A stretch of 64,000 bases of DNA. Source: Pantoea wallisii (GTDB lineage Bacteria; Pseudomonadota; Gammaproteobacteria; Enterobacterales; Enterobacteriaceae). Positions 33,259 to 43,323 of the stretch are shown piece after piece. Made by a program: the position numbers and the translations under genes. Below the pieces are notes generated by a model. It did not search any database. It was not told the DNA's origin and worked only from the letters and a program-made list of their open reading frames with translations. Positions within the stretch are counted from its first letter, which is position 1. Each line of letters starts with the position of its first letter. The DNA is taken from NCBI RefSeq assembly GCF_002095485.1, contig NZ_MLFS01000006.1, positions 1 through 64,000 of the forward strand, read 5' to 3'.

Positions 33259-33498
33259 TTAAACCTCTTCCATTTTTCCCAGGAGTGCACGCAGACGTTC
33301 CTGCCATACGTGCTGCTCCTCTTTCAGATGCTGGTTTTCACGCACCAGCGCATCCTGGTTGCCGGAAGCCTGGCTGACTTCGTTCTTCAGCGTGTTGTTC
33401 TGCTCTTTCAGCTCTTCAATTTCCATCTGCAGCAGGGTGATAGTATCAATCGCCTGCTGTACCTTCGCTTCCAGTTTCTCGAATACTTCAAATGACAT
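33259..33498 (-). CDS. zapB: Cell division coiled-coil protein ZapB
   Basis: Z-ring associated protein that links ZapA-FtsZ to MatP and the chromosome terminus. The 79-aa product is a continuous coiled coil with heptads ([18 protein letters not shown]) and ends in LLGKMEEV as in E. coli. Start at 33498 has AGGAGAGG upstream; an in-frame ATG nine codons earlier is less likely. Confidence 0.94.
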   Translation of the reverse strand: MSFEVFEKLEAKVQQAIDTITLLQMEIEELKEQNNTLKNEVSQASGNQDALVRENQHLKEEQHVWQERLRALLGKMEEV

Positions 33499-33917
33499 CT
33501 TTCTGACCTCTCCTAAATCTTGCAAGGCGTTGATAGCGCTGGCGCTGCGTTTAAAATGCTGCGTTCAGCCACGATGTCCCGATTGTATGTAGCGAAACCC
33601 GGCAAGTCCAGCGGCACAAGGCCTGGGCGGGGAGTCTGTAACACTTTTCAGTTAATGCTTAAAAAAACGCTCGTGTTCGCGCATTTTACGCGCAGCTACA
33701 GCGCCAGTCAGCGATGCAGGCGGGTTCCCGGGCCTTAAAGAACGGTAAAAGACGCGAAAACGCGCATTTTTATGACACAGTACACAGATTTTAAGTTCGC
33801 TATTTCTCGTTTATGCTCGTTAACGATAAATTCACATCAACCCTACATTAGAGCTGGGCGACTCAAGGATTGAGAACAAAAACTGATAAAATTTAACCTC
33901 GCTTCAGGAATTCTATT
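33499..33917 (+). promoter_or_regulatory. zapB-glpF intergenic control region with GlpR-like operators
   Basis: This 419-base gap has no credible gene. At 33811-33830 the sequence TTATGCTCGTTAACGATAAA fits the GlpR operator pattern (ATGTTCG-TWWCGAACAT) in most places, and looser half sites occur around 33667-33685 and 33794-33811. The glpF promoter and CRP sites should lie between 33780 and 33890, but I cannot fix them. The zapB promoter reads leftwards from the first part. Confidence 0.6.
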
Positions 33918-34765
33918 ATGAGTCAGACAACGAACACACTAAAAGGTCAGTGCATCGCCGAATTTCTCGGTACCGGTTTGATCATCTTTTTTGGTGCGGG
34001 CTGTGTGGCTGCACTGAAACTGGCCGGTGCCGCATTCGGTCAGTGGGAAATTTGTATTATCTGGGGTCTTGCTGTCTCCATGGCGGTCTATCTGAGCGCT
34101 GGCGTATCGGGTGCGCATCTTAATCCGGCGGTGACCGTCGCATTATGCCTGTTTGCTAACTTCGAGGCCGCAAAGTCATTCCGTACATCCTGGCACAAGT
34201 CGCCGGTGCATTCTGTGCCGCCGCGCTGGTCTACGGCCTCTACTACAATTTGTTCTTTGATTATGAAGCGGGCCACCAGATGGTGCGCGGCAGCGTGCAG
34301 AGCCTCGACCTGGCCGGCATCTTCTCAACCTATCCGAACCCGCACATTACTGTCGGGCAGGCATTCCTGGTTGAGATGGTGATTACTGCCGTACTGATGG
34401 CCGTTATCATGGCGCTGACGGACGACGGCAACGGCGTACCGCGCGGTCCGCTGGCCCCGCTGCTGATTGGTCTGCTGGTTGCGGTTATCGGTGGTTCGAT
34501 GGGCCCGCTCACTGGCTTCGCCCTGAACCCGGCGCGTGACTTCGGTCCAAAACTGTTCGCCTTCTTTGCAGGCTGGGGTGATGTCGCCTTTACCGGTGGG
34601 AAAGATATCCCTTACTTCCTGGTGCCGATCTTTGGCCCACTGGTCGGTGCCTGCCTCGGTGCCTTCGGTTACCGTGCGCTGATTGGCCGTCACCTGCCCG
34701 TCAACCTGGCGGAAGTGACAAAAACAGAAAAACCGGTCGCACGCGCTGAGCAGCGTAAAGCGTAA
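33918..34765 (+). pseudogene. glpF: Glycerol uptake facilitator GlpF, interrupted by a one-base deletion
   Basis: Aquaglyceroporin of the inner membrane. Both pore loops are present: GAHLNPAVTVAL in the first frame and GFALNPARDFGP in the second. The first frame (from 33918) fails after CLFANFEA near 34169; the second carries the rest to the stop at 34765. One extra C on the plus strand at 34168-34169 (GGCCG to GGCCCG) restores FEARKVIPYILAQVAGAFCA and gives about 282 aa, the normal length. Start of a glpFK(X) operon; AGGAAT precedes the ATG. The break is probably a sequence error, but if real it would slow glycerol entry. Confidence 0.92.
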
Positions 34766-34794
34766 GTTTCATTATTAATCATCAGGAAACCATA

Positions 34795-36306
34795 ATGACT
34801 ACGACAGATAAAAAATACATTGTCGCGCTCGATCAGGGCACAACCAGCTCACGTGCGGTGGTGCTTGATCATGACGCCAACATCGTCGCCGTCTCACAGC
34901 GCGAATTCACCCAGATCTACCCGAAAGCGGGCTGGGTTGAGCATGACCCGATGGATATCTGGGCTTCACAGAGCTCCACGCTGGTTGAAGTGCTGGCACA
35001 CGCCGACATCAGCTCCGATCAGATCGCAGCGATTGGTATCACCAACCAGCGTGAAACTGCCATCGTCTGGGACAAAGAGTCTGGTAAGCCAATTTATAAC
35101 GCTATTGTCTGGCAGGATCCGCGCACAGCCGATTACTGTAACAAGCTTAAGAAAGAGGGTCTGGAAGAGTATATCCAGCACACCACCGGTCTGGTGATTA
35201 ACCCGTACTTCTCCGGTACCAAAGTGAAGTGGATTCTCGACCACGTTGAAGGCGCGCGTGAGCGGGCTAAACGCGGCGAGCTGCTGTTCGGTACGGTGGA
35301 TACCTGGCTGATCTGGAAAATGACGCAAGGGCGCGTACACGTTACCGACCATACCAACGCCTCACGTACCATGATGTACAACATTCACAAGCTGGAGTGG
35401 GATGAGCGCATGCTCGAGATCCTGGATATTCCGCGTGAAATGCTGCCGGAAGTGAAAGGCTCTTCAGAAGTGTATGGCCAGACCAACATTGGGGGTAAAG
35501 GCGGTACGCGTATCCCTATCGCCGGTATCGCTGGCGACCAGCAGGCTGCGCTGTATGGCCAGCTGTGTGTACAGCCGGGTATGGCGAAAAACACCTACGG
35601 TACTGGCTGCTTCATGCTGATGAACACCGGCACCGAAGCCGTGACCTCAACCCACGGCCTGCTGACCACTATCGCCTGCGGCCCGCGCGGTGAAGTGAAC
35701 TATGCGCTGGAAGGAGCGGTATTTATCGGTGGCGCCTCTATTCAGTGGCTGCGTGATGAGATGAAGCTGATCAGTGACTCTACTGACTCTGAATACTTCG
35801 CCATGAAGGTGAAAGACACCAACGGCGTCTATATGGTGCCAGCCTTTACCGGCCTCGGCGCACCGTACTGGGATCCGTATGCACGCGGTGCCATCTTCGG
35901 CCTGACGCGCGGCGCCAACGCTAACCACATCATTCGCGCCACGCTGGAATCCATTGCTTACCAAACGCGTGACGTGCTGGAAGCGATGCAGAACGATGCG
36001 GGCACCCGTCTGCAATCACTGCGCGTGGATGGCGGTGCGGTAGCCAACAACTTCCTGATGCAGTTCCAGTCCGATATTCTCGGTACGCGCGTTGAGCGTC
36101 CGGAAGTACGTGAAGTTACCGCGCTGGGTGCTGCTTACCTTGCCGGTCTGGCGGTCGGTTTCTGGAACGATCTGGAAGAAGTTCGCGCCAAAGCTGTGGT
36201 GGAGCGTGAGTTCCGTCCAAGTATTGAAACCACCGAACGTAACGTCCGTTATGCCGGCTGGAAGAAAGCCGTTAAGCGCGCCCAGGCATGGGAAGACGAA
36301 GAGTAA
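34795..36306 (+). CDS. glpK: Glycerol kinase GlpK
   Basis: Phosphorylates glycerol to glycerol 3-phosphate, trapping it after GlpF entry. The 503-aa product has the FGGY-kinase opening [27 protein letters not shown] and [16 protein letters not shown] regions (here [17 protein letters not shown]), and the residues around 478 that bind the regulator EIIA-Glc are conserved in context ([12 protein letters not shown]). Starts 29 bases after glpF with AGGAAA upstream. Confidence 0.96.
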   Translation: MTTTDKKYIVALDQGTTSSRAVVLDHDANIVAVSQREFTQIYPKAGWVEHDPMDIWASQSSTLVEVLAHADISSDQIAAIGITNQRETAIVWDKESGKPIYNAIVWQDPRTADYCNKLKKEGLEEYIQHTTGLVINPYFSGTKVKWILDHVEGARERAKRGELLFGTVDTWLIWKMTQGRVHVTDHTNASRTMMYNIHKLEWDERMLEILDIPREMLPEVKGSSEVYGQTNIGGKGGTRIPIAGIAGDQQAALYGQLCVQPGMAKNTYGTGCFMLMNTGTEAVTSTHGLLTTIACGPRGEVNYALEGAVFIGGASIQWLRDEMKLISDSTDSEYFAMKVKDTNGVYMVPAFTGLGAPYWDPYARGAIFGLTRGANANHIIRATLESIAYQTRDVLEAMQNDAGTRLQSLRVDGGAVANNFLMQFQSDILGTRVERPEVREVTALGAAYLAGLAVGFWNDLEEVRAKAVVEREFRPSIETTERNVRYAGWKKAVKRAQAWEDEE

Positions 36307-36317
36307 CAATCTGTCCG

Positions 36318-36342
36318 CCCGCGGCGCCCTGCCGCGGGTTTT
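36318..36342 (+). terminator. glpK-glpX terminator-like stem-loop
   Basis: CCCGCGGC and GCCGCGGG around GCCCT, followed by TTTT. It lies in the 92-base glpK-glpX gap and may reduce expression of glpX relative to glpFK. Confidence 0.7.
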
Positions 36343-36398
36343 CCCGTCCCGATCCCCGCTGTGCTACACTGCCTGCCTGTTTTTTGTCAGGTGCAACC

Positions 36399-37409
36399 AT
36401 GAAACGAGAACTCGCGATTGAATTTTCCCGTGTGACCGAAGCCGCCGCATTGGCGGGCTATCACTGGTTAGGACGCGGCGACAAGAATGCGGCTGATGGC
36501 GCCGCCGTGAACGCCATGCGCATTATGCTTAATACCATCGATATCGACGGCCAGATTGTGATCGGTGAAGGCGAAATTGACGAAGCGCCGATGCTGTACA
36601 TCGGTGAAAAGGTCGGGAGCGGACGCGGCGATGCGGTGGATATCGCTGTTGACCCGATCGAAGGCACGCGCATGACGGCAATGGGCCAGGCCAACGCGCT
36701 GGCGGTGCTGGCAGTGGGTGACAAAGGCAGCTTCCTGCACGCACCTGATATGTATATGGAGAAGCTGATTGTCGGGCCCGGCGCGCGCGGTGCCATTGAC
36801 CTCAGCCTGCCTCTTGAGGCCAACCTGAAAAACATCGCCATGGCGTTGGATAAGCCGCTCAGCCAGTTAACGGTCTCAATTCTGGCGAAACCGCGCCACG
36901 ATGCGGTGATTGCCCAGCTGCAGCAGCTTGGCGTGCGTGTGTTTGCCTTCCCGGATGGCGACGTTGCCGCCTCTATTCTCACCTGTATGCCAGACAGCGA
37001 AGTGGATGTCCTCTACGGCATCGGTGGCGCGCCAGAAGGCGTAGTCTCGGCCGCGGTGATTCGCGCGATGGACGGCGACATGCAGGCGCGCCTGCTGGCA
37101 CGCCATCAGGTCAAAGGAGAGAGCGAAGAGAATCGCCGCCTTGGCGAGCAGGAGCTGCAGCGCTGTGCAGAGATGGGCATCACCGCGGGCGCCATTCTGC
37201 CGCTGGAGCAGATGGCGCGTAACGATAATGTCATCTTCGCTGCCACCGGCATCACCACCGGCGATCTGCTGAAGGGCATTACGCGTCAGGGCAACATCGC
37301 CACCAGCGAGACGCTGCTGGTGCGCGGCAAATCACGCACCATTCGCCGCATCCAGTCAATTCACTATCTGGACCGCAAAGACGCGGCGCTGCACCCGTTT
37401 ATCCTGTAA
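36399..37409 (+). CDS. glpX: Class II fructose-1,6-bisphosphatase GlpX
   Basis: Hydrolyses fructose 1,6-bisphosphate in gluconeogenesis from glycerol. The 336-aa product has metal and substrate motifs GEGEIDEAPMLYIGE and VDPIEGT, and the C-terminal RIQSIHYLDRKD. Start at 36399 (MKRELAIEFSRV) chosen by similarity. Its last 11 bases overlap convergent emrD. Confidence 0.96.
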   Translation: MKRELAIEFSRVTEAAALAGYHWLGRGDKNAADGAAVNAMRIMLNTIDIDGQIVIGEGEIDEAPMLYIGEKVGSGRGDAVDIAVDPIEGTRMTAMGQANALAVLAVGDKGSFLHAPDMYMEKLIVGPGARGAIDLSLPLEANLKNIAMALDKPLSQLTVSILAKPRHDAVIAQLQQLGVRVFAFPDGDVAASILTCMPDSEVDVLYGIGGAPEGVVSAAVIRAMDGDMQARLLARHQVKGESEENRRLGEQELQRCAEMGITAGAILPLEQMARNDNVIFAATGITTGDLLKGITRQGNIATSETLLVRGKSRTIRRIQSIHYLDRKDAALHPFIL

Positions 37410-38595
37410 CGGTCTGCTTGCCGCTCTCCGGATGACGGGAGAGCGGCCACCAGCACAGCAGCATCACCAGCGAGGTCACAAACATCAGCATACCGAGACT
37501 GGATTGATCGTGCTGCGGTAACAGCGCGGAGAGCCATGCCACTACGCCGGAACCGAGGTTCTGCAGACCGCCAATCAGCGCACCCGCGCTGCCCGCCAGC
37601 CAGGCGTACGGCTCCATAGCGCCTGAGGTGGCCAGCGGAAACAGCATGCCCGCGCCAAAGAAGAACAGCGCAGCGGGCACCAGCAGCGTCCAGATGTTCA
37701 TCATGCCAAACCACGATGGAATCCACATCAGCAGACCCGCCAGCAGGCAGCTATTGACGCCATACCACATCAGCGTATGCCAGGATCTCTGCTCACGGCC
37801 GGCGAACCAGGCGCCAAAAAATGCCGCCGGAATTGGCAGGATAAACAGAATGCTGACGGTGATGCCATCCAGGCCCAGCACGCCGCCCATCAGGACGCCA
37901 CAGCTGGCTTCAAACACGGCAATGCCCGCCAGCGCGCCCACCAGCAACAGCAGGTAACGCACAAAGTTGCCGTCACTCAGCAATGTGGCATAGCGGCGCA
38001 GGAATGGCGTGGCAGGTGCATCCGCTGGTCGCGTTTCCGGCAGCCAGCGCGCCATGGAGAGCGTCACGCCAAGGCATAGCAGCAGCAGGAAGGCGAAGCA
38101 GGCGTGCCAGCCAATCAGGTGCGTCAGCAATGCCCCAATCACCGGGGCCAGCAACGGGCTGACCAGAATGCCCATATTTAACAGGCTATTCGCCTGACGC
38201 AGGGCAATACCGGAGTAGAGATCGCGCGGCATGGTGCGCGCCATCACGCCCGCCACGCCCGTGCCCAATCCCTGTACCGCACTGCCAAGCACCAGAATCT
38301 GCAGTGAGGGCGCGAACATGGCGATCAGCGCGCCAACGGCGAAGATCGTCATACCGGCCAGGATCACCGGACGGCGGCCAATGCTGTCAGAGAGCGGTCC
38401 ATAGATCAGCTGCGATCCGCCATAAGTCATCAGATAGGCTGCCATCACCTGCTGCATGGCGCCACTGCGCACGTTAAGCGCCTCTGCCATGTTCGCCATG
38501 GCCGGCACATAGATGGTCTGTGCCATCTGACCCACGGCAACCAGTACAATCAGCATGAATAGCAGGAAGCGGTTTTGTGTTTTACGTATCAACAT
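37399..38595 (-). CDS. emrD: Multidrug efflux MFS transporter EmrD
   Basis: Proton-driven exporter of amphipathic compounds with 12 membrane helices. The 398-aa product closely follows E. coli EmrD, including MAQTIYVPAMANMA in helix 1, the MFS loop YGPLSDSIGRRPVIL, GTGVAGVMARTMPRDLY, and LFFFGAGMLFPLATSGAMEP. The start at 38595 (MLIRKTQNRF) is favoured; nine more codons are open upstream. In E. coli emrD is at another locus; here it lies between glpX and fpr. The 291-base gap to fpr must hold both promoters; I saw no sure SoxS box. Confidence 0.88.
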   Translation of the reverse strand: MLIRKTQNRFLLFMLIVLVAVGQMAQTIYVPAMANMAEALNVRSGAMQQVMAAYLMTYGGSQLIYGPLSDSIGRRPVILAGMTIFAVGALIAMFAPSLQILVLGSAVQGLGTGVAGVMARTMPRDLYSGIALRQANSLLNMGILVSPLLAPVIGALLTHLIGWHACFAFLLLLCLGVTLSMARWLPETRPADAPATPFLRRYATLLSDGNFVRYLLLLVGALAGIAVFEASCGVLMGGVLGLDGITVSILFILPIPAAFFGAWFAGREQRSWHTLMWYGVNSCLLAGLLMWIPSWFGMMNIWTLLVPAALFFFGAGMLFPLATSGAMEPYAWLAGSAGALIGGLQNLGSGVVAWLSALLPQHDQSSLGMLMFVTSLVMLLCWWPLSRHPESGKQTVTG

Positions 38596-38886
38596 GGAAC
38601 AAAATGTCTGCCTGAGAAACAAAGATAAGACAGCAGTTAAGCAGGCTGTCCCGGATTTATGGCGGCAAAAATATCAGGATTTGATGACAAAGCGAGTGGC
38701 TGCCGCAACGCGCTGTCGCAGCCGGGCGTCAAGCTTCTGCACCAGCCTGTAAACCGGCCGCTACAGTTGTAGTTCTGTGCGCCCGATTTGACGCAGAGAG
38801 CCCTTTCGCTAACCCGGGGCTGGAAATCCGTTTGGCGGCTGACGATGATAGTGATATGCCCGAATAATCAATAATCAGGAGCGAAC

Positions 38887-39633
38887 ATGGCAGAGTGGGT
38901 CAATGCGGAAGTAAAAGAGGTAAAAAACTGGACCGATGCACTGTTCAGCCTGCGCGTAACGGCGCCCATCGATCCCTTTACCGCAGGGCAATTCGCTAAG
39001 CTGGCACTGGAGATCGAAGGTGAACGCGTGCAGCGCGCCTACTCTTACGTAAACGCGCCGCAGGATGCGCTGCTGGAGTTCTATCTGGTAACCGTACCGG
39101 AGGGCAAACTCAGCCCGCGCCTGCAGGCGCTTCAGCCCGGCGATCAGGTGATGGTGACCAAAGAGGCTGCCGGTTTTTTTGTGCTGGATGAGATCCCGGA
39201 CTGCAGCACGCTGTGGATGCTGGCGACCGGCACCGCCATCGGGCCCTATCTGTCGATTCTGCAGCAGGGCGAGGATCTGGATCGCTTTGACAACATCGTG
39301 CTGGTGCATGCGGCGCGCTACGCCAGCGACCTGAGTTACCTGCCGCTGATGCAGGCATTGCAGCAGCGCTATGCCGGTAAATTGCACATCCAGACGGTGG
39401 TGAGCCGTGAGCAGATTGCCGGATCGCTGCATGGGCGTGTGCCGCAGTTGATCGAGAGCGGTGAACTGGAGCGTGCGGTGGGCCTGCCGATGACGGCGGA
39501 AACCAGCCATGTGATGCTGTGCGGTAACCCGCAAATGGTACGCGATACCCAGCAGCTGCTGAAAGATACGCGTGAAATGCGTAAGCATTTCAAACGCAAA
39601 CCGGGCCATATGACCAGTGAACACTACTGGTAA
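38887..39633 (+). CDS. fpr: Ferredoxin/flavodoxin-NADP reductase Fpr
   Basis: FAD enzyme that moves electrons between NADPH and flavodoxin or ferredoxin; part of the SoxRS oxidative response in E. coli. The 248-aa product, the same length as the E. coli protein, has FAD motif RAYSYVNAP, NADPH motif ATGTAIGPYLS and the C-terminal HMTSEHYW. AGGAG stands directly upstream of ATG. Confidence 0.96.
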   Translation: MAEWVNAEVKEVKNWTDALFSLRVTAPIDPFTAGQFAKLALEIEGERVQRAYSYVNAPQDALLEFYLVTVPEGKLSPRLQALQPGDQVMVTKEAAGFFVLDEIPDCSTLWMLATGTAIGPYLSILQQGEDLDRFDNIVLVHAARYASDLSYLPLMQALQQRYAGKLHIQTVVSREQIAGSLHGRVPQLIESGELERAVGLPMTAETSHVMLCGNPQMVRDTQQLLKDTREMRKHFKRKPGHMTSEHYW

Positions 39634-39738
39634 GCCACGCGGCGTAAAAATGTCAGGCTTTTCCCTGCGCGGGTTTTGACTTTCAGCGGTAAAAACCGTT
39701 CTAATCGTGGGCTAAGTGAATGTTTTAGGGCCGAAGCA

Positions 39739-40329
39739 ATGAAGAACCTGCCAGTCGCGCTGCTGCTTAGCTTCGCGCTGACAATTCCCGCCTGGGCGGA
39801 GGACGCAACCGGGCTGGATCGCAACGATCACCTGCCCGCCGCGCCCTATCTGCTGGCGGGTGCGCCCACGTTTGACATGACCATCGCGCAGTTTCGCGAG
39901 AAGTACAATGCTGCCAATCCGGACCTGCCGTTACTGGAGTATCGCGCCATTGATAACCGCGATGACAAAAGTCATCTCACGCGCGCTGCCAGCAAAATCA
40001 GCGAAACGCTGTATGCCTCCACGGCGCTGGAGCAAGGCACCGGCAAAATCAAAACGCTGCAAATTACCTGGCTGCCGGTTCCCGGGCCGGATATGAAAGC
40101 TGCGCAGACGCGCGCCATGGATTACATGAGCGCACTGCTGCGCTTTTTCATTCCCGGACTCTCCGCGGAAGAGGGACGTAAAAAGCTGGATTCGCTGCTC
40201 AGCGCCGGGAAAGGCGCGCGCTATTTTTCCCGTACCGAAGGCGCGTTGCGCTTTGTAGTAGCGGACAACGGCGACAAGGGTCTGACCTTCGCCGTTGAGC
40301 CGATCAAACTGGCGCTCGCTAACCCCTGA
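39739..40329 (+). CDS. yiiQ: Secreted protein YiiQ (DUF1454)
   Basis: Periplasmic protein of unknown function. The 196-aa product has a signal peptide (MKNLPVALLLSFALTIPAWA, cleavage before ED) and matches YiiQ in the PYLLAGAPTFD, LTRAASKISETLYASTALE and VADNGDKGLTFAVEPIKLAL segments. The start at 39739 gives the signal peptide directly; upstream extension in frame lacks sense. It lies between fpr and tpiA as in E. coli, but yiiR is absent. Confidence 0.9.
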   Translation: MKNLPVALLLSFALTIPAWAEDATGLDRNDHLPAAPYLLAGAPTFDMTIAQFREKYNAANPDLPLLEYRAIDNRDDKSHLTRAASKISETLYASTALEQGTGKIKTLQITWLPVPGPDMKAAQTRAMDYMSALLRFFIPGLSAEEGRKKLDSLLSAGKGARYFSRTEGALRFVVADNGDKGLTFAVEPIKLALANP

Positions 40330-40449
40330 TCCCGCCGCCAAAAATGACGAAAAGCAAAGCCAGCGCCCCTTTTGATCTCTATACTGTCTGGCAGACATCG
40401 CTGCCCGCTGGCAGCGCTATTTCATGAATCGCGTTATGCGGAGGAAAGA

Positions 40450-41217
40450 ATGCGACATCCACTGGTTATGGGTAACTGGAAACTGAACGGCAGCAAGCAC
40501 ATGACGGGCGAGCTGATTGAAGGTCTGCGCAAAGAGCTGTCAGGTGTGGAAGGTTGTGGTGTCGCTATCGCGCCACCGGCAATCTATCTGGATCAGGCTA
40601 AACACGCTATTTCCGGTAGCCATATCGCTCTGGGTGCGCAGAACGTGGACGTGAACCTCTCCGGCGCATTCACCGGTGAAACCTCTGCAGAGATGCTGAA
40701 GGATGTGGGCGCGAAGTACATTATTATCGGCCACTCCGAGCGCCGCACTTACCACAAAGAGAGCGACGAGTTCATCGCGAAGAAATACGCCGTGCTGAAA
40801 GCCGCAGGTCTGGTGCCGGTGCTGTGCATCGGTGAGACCGAAGCGGAAAACGAAGCGGGCAAAACGGAAGAAGTGTGCGCGCGTCAGATCGACGCAGTGC
40901 TGGAAACCCAGGGCGCAGCGGCGTTCGAAGGCGCGGTTATCGCCTATGAGCCAGTCTGGGCTATCGGCACCGGCAAATCCGCTACCCCTGCGCAGGCGCA
41001 GGCCGTGCATAAGTTCATTCGCGATCACATTGCGAAGAAAGATGCCGCTATCGCTGAGCAGGTGATTATCCAGTACGGCGGTTCGGTGAATGATAAAAAC
41101 GCTGCTGAGCTGTTCACCCAGCCAGACATTGATGGTGCGCTGGTAGGCGGTGCATCGCTGAAAGCAGATGCTTTTGCAGTGATCGTTAAAGCCGCAGCTG
41201 CCGCGAAAAACGCGTAA
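40450..41217 (+). CDS. tpiA: Triosephosphate isomerase TpiA
   Basis: Interconverts dihydroxyacetone phosphate and glyceraldehyde 3-phosphate. The 255-aa product carries the catalytic lysine in GNWKLNG, histidine in IGHSERR and glutamate in [16 protein letters not shown] with the flexible loop. Start at 40450 ([10 protein letters not shown]), preceded by GGAGG. Confidence 0.97.
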   Translation: MRHPLVMGNWKLNGSKHMTGELIEGLRKELSGVEGCGVAIAPPAIYLDQAKHAISGSHIALGAQNVDVNLSGAFTGETSAEMLKDVGAKYIIIGHSERRTYHKESDEFIAKKYAVLKAAGLVPVLCIGETEAENEAGKTEEVCARQIDAVLETQGAAAFEGAVIAYEPVWAIGTGKSATPAQAQAVHKFIRDHIAKKDAAIAEQVIIQYGGSVNDKNAAELFTQPDIDGALVGGASLKADAFAVIVKAAAAAKNA

Positions 41218-41228
41218 GTTTCGGATGT

Positions 41229-41260
41229 AAAAAAGGCGGCTTATCAGCCGCCTTTTTCTT
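41229..41260. terminator. Bidirectional terminator tpiA/cdh
   Basis: AAAAAAGGCGGCT and AGCCGCCTTTTT around TATC form a symmetric terminator between convergent tpiA and cdh. Confidence 0.92.
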
Positions 41261-41301
41261 TGCCCGCTTTTCCGGGGCGCGCACCCACGCGCAGCAGGCG
41301 A

Positions 41302-42060
41302 TCATTGATGCAGCAGCGCACACTGATGATCCTGCAACTCCTCGGCAGATCCCCTGTTCATCTTCAGCCAGTTACGCTCCAGCGCCAGCAGTGCCAGACG
41401 GCCATCCGGCAGCTGCGCCAGCGCCATACCGTATTTACCCATCTCACTGCGCGCATTCGGTACTTCGGTTGCCAGGCGGATAAACACGCTCTGCTGCATC
41501 AGCTGTGAAGGTGAAAGCGTGCGAATCAGATATTGATGTTTCAGCAGCGTTACGGGCTGCCACTGCTCGTTTAACTCAGGAGCCAGCACATCCATCTGCT
41601 GACGGACATCCGGGCGCAGACAAGAGATATGAATATGCAGCTGATTCTGCGTGCGGCCGTACTGTGCGTTAATCGCCAGTGACAACACCCTATCGTCAAT
41701 GGGCGCACCACGCTTCTGCGCCAGTAAACTCCGCTGCTGCCAGGCGGCAGCAAACAGATTTGGCGTGGCGGGCTGCAGCAGGATCGGGCTCTCCATGCCG
41801 GTGATCTTCGCGATCGGCATCAGCAGATACTGTAAGGGACCGTTAATGTCTTTCAGCGTCACGTAGCCCTGCGCAGTATTCACCTGCTGGCACGGTGCCG
41901 GATTGCCGGATTGCGCCATGCCAGGCACACATTTTTCACTGATGATCTGCCACAGAGCATCGGCATTCTTATGAAGATGTCCTGCCGCCGCGATCAGGCC
42001 GCCAATCAGCAGTACCAGCAATACGATAAGCAGTTTGAGGGTAAGACGACGTCCCTGCAT
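41302..42060 (-). CDS. cdh: CDP-diacylglycerol pyrophosphatase Cdh
   Basis: Membrane-anchored hydrolase that splits CDP-diacylglycerol into phosphatidate and CMP. The 252-aa product has one N-terminal membrane helix (LLIVLLVLLIGGLIAAAG) and the HIT-like active site HIHISCLRPDVRQQ, with GPLQYLLMPIAKITG and RASAEE-type ending (here GSAEELQDHQC) as in E. coli. Start at 42060 has AGAGGA upstream; 20 more codons are open before it. Between tpiA and sbp, as in E. coli. Confidence 0.92.
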   Translation of the reverse strand: MQGRRLTLKLLIVLLVLLIGGLIAAAGHLHKNADALWQIISEKCVPGMAQSGNPAPCQQVNTAQGYVTLKDINGPLQYLLMPIAKITGMESPILLQPATPNLFAAAWQQRSLLAQKRGAPIDDRVLSLAINAQYGRTQNQLHIHISCLRPDVRQQMDVLAPELNEQWQPVTLLKHQYLIRTLSPSQLMQQSVFIRLATEVPNARSEMGKYGMALAQLPDGRLALLALERNWLKMNRGSAEELQDHQCALLHQ

Positions 42061-42143
42061 GACCAGGTTCCTCTGGTTATCACCTGCCAGCATCCTCGCC
42101 CGCCCTCTGCGTAAAGTCACGCGCTTTTCATGGCGCGGAAAGC

Positions 42144-42171
42144 AAAACGGTCAGCCTAGGGCTGACCGTTT
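42144..42171. terminator. sbp terminator
   Basis: AACGGTCAGC and GCTGACCGTT around CTAGG; on the minus strand the stem is followed by TTTTGC, fitting the end of sbp. Confidence 0.85.
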
Positions 42172-42190
42172 CATGATGATGAAACTGCGG

Positions 42191-43180
42191 TTACGGTCTC
42201 ATGACCTGATCGTAGCTCCCGCCATCTGCGAAGTGGGCTTTTTGCGCGTTGGCCCAGCCACCAAACTTATCGTCAATGGTAAACAGTTTTACCGGTGCAA
42301 AGCTGCTGGCGAACTTTTTCGCTACCTCAGCATCACGTGGACGATAGAAGTTTTGCGCTGCAATCGTCTGGCCTTCTGGCGAATAGAGATACTTAAGGTA
42401 TTCATCAGCAACCTTACGCGTGCCCTGCTCGTCTACCACTTTATCGACAACGGAAACCGTGGGTTCGGCAAGGATAGATTCAGACGGCGTAACGATCTCA
42501 AACTTATCCTTACCCAGCTTATCCACAGCCAGATACGCTTCGTTCTCCCATGCAATCAGGACATCACCAATACCGCGCTCTACGAACGTGTTCGTCGCGC
42601 CACGTGCGCCTGAATCCTGCACTTCGACATTTTTAAACAGCGCTTTCACATAGGCCAGCGCTTTGGCCTGATCGCCATGGTTCTGATCCAGCGCCCATCC
42701 CCATGCTGCCAGATAGTTCCAGCGTGCACCGCCTGAGGTTTTTGGGTTCGGCGTAATCACCGCCACGCCCGGCTTAATCAGATCCGGCCAGTCGTGGATA
42801 CCTTTTGGATTGCCCTTACGCACCAGGAATACAATAGTGGAGGTATAAGGCGCCGAGTTATCCGGCAGACGTTTAATCCAGTTTTTATCGATACGACCAC
42901 GGTCAGCAATAGCGTCCACATCGGATTGCAGCGCCAGCGTCACGACATCAGCACGAATACCATTGATGACAGAGGTCGCCTGCTTACCGGAACCACCGTG
43001 CGACTGGCGGATCACCACGTTATCACCTGTTTCCTGCTTATAGTGCGCGCTAAAGGCTTTGTTGTACTGCTCGTACAGCTCACGGGTGGGATCGTAGGAG
43101 ACGTTTAATAGCTGAATATCCTTTGCCAGAATGCTGGTCGACGCCAGTAATAGGGTAACGCCAATACTCCACTTGTTCAT
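42191..43180 (-). CDS. sbp: Periplasmic sulfate-binding protein Sbp
   Basis: Delivers sulfate to the CysTWA transporter. The 329-aa product has a signal peptide ([19 protein letters not shown], cleavage before [11 protein letters not shown]) and the sulfate-binding family segments [10 protein letters not shown] and [17 protein letters not shown]. Same length as E. coli Sbp. The frame is open 14 codons before the chosen start, but the GGGAGAGC site favours 43180. Confidence 0.96.
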   Translation of the reverse strand: MNKWSIGVTLLLASTSILAKDIQLLNVSYDPTRELYEQYNKAFSAHYKQETGDNVVIRQSHGGSGKQATSVINGIRADVVTLALQSDVDAIADRGRIDKNWIKRLPDNSAPYTSTIVFLVRKGNPKGIHDWPDLIKPGVAVITPNPKTSGGARWNYLAAWGWALDQNHGDQAKALAYVKALFKNVEVQDSGARGATNTFVERGIGDVLIAWENEAYLAVDKLGKDKFEIVTPSESILAEPTVSVVDKVVDEQGTRKVADEYLKYLYSPEGQTIAAQNFYRPRDAEVAKKFASSFAPVKLFTIDDKFGGWANAQKAHFADGGSYDQVMRP

Positions 43181-43287
43181 TGCTTGCTCTCCCGAGGTCG
43201 TTATAGAACAAGACTGACACAAAGCATTCCACAGATTAAAGAATTAAAAATAAGCTGTTATAACTGGAGGATATATATGCAGGCAGG

Positions 43288-43312
43288 AAAAAGGCGCGAT
43301 AACGATCGCGCC
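43288..43312 (-). terminator. pfkA terminator
   Basis: GGCGCGAT and ATCGCGCC form the stem; on the minus strand five Ts follow. It lies 12 bases beyond the pfkA stop. Confidence 0.88.
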
Positions 43313-43323
43313 TGCGTTAGCAA

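Noticed and set aside
38623-38886. SoxS/MarA box upstream of fpr
   Set aside because: Expected from E. coli, but no segment matched the degenerate consensus well enough to claim.
38875-39624. 249-codon minus-strand reading frame covering fpr
   Set aside because: Fully antisense to well-conserved fpr; histidine/glutamine-rich product typical of a shadow frame.
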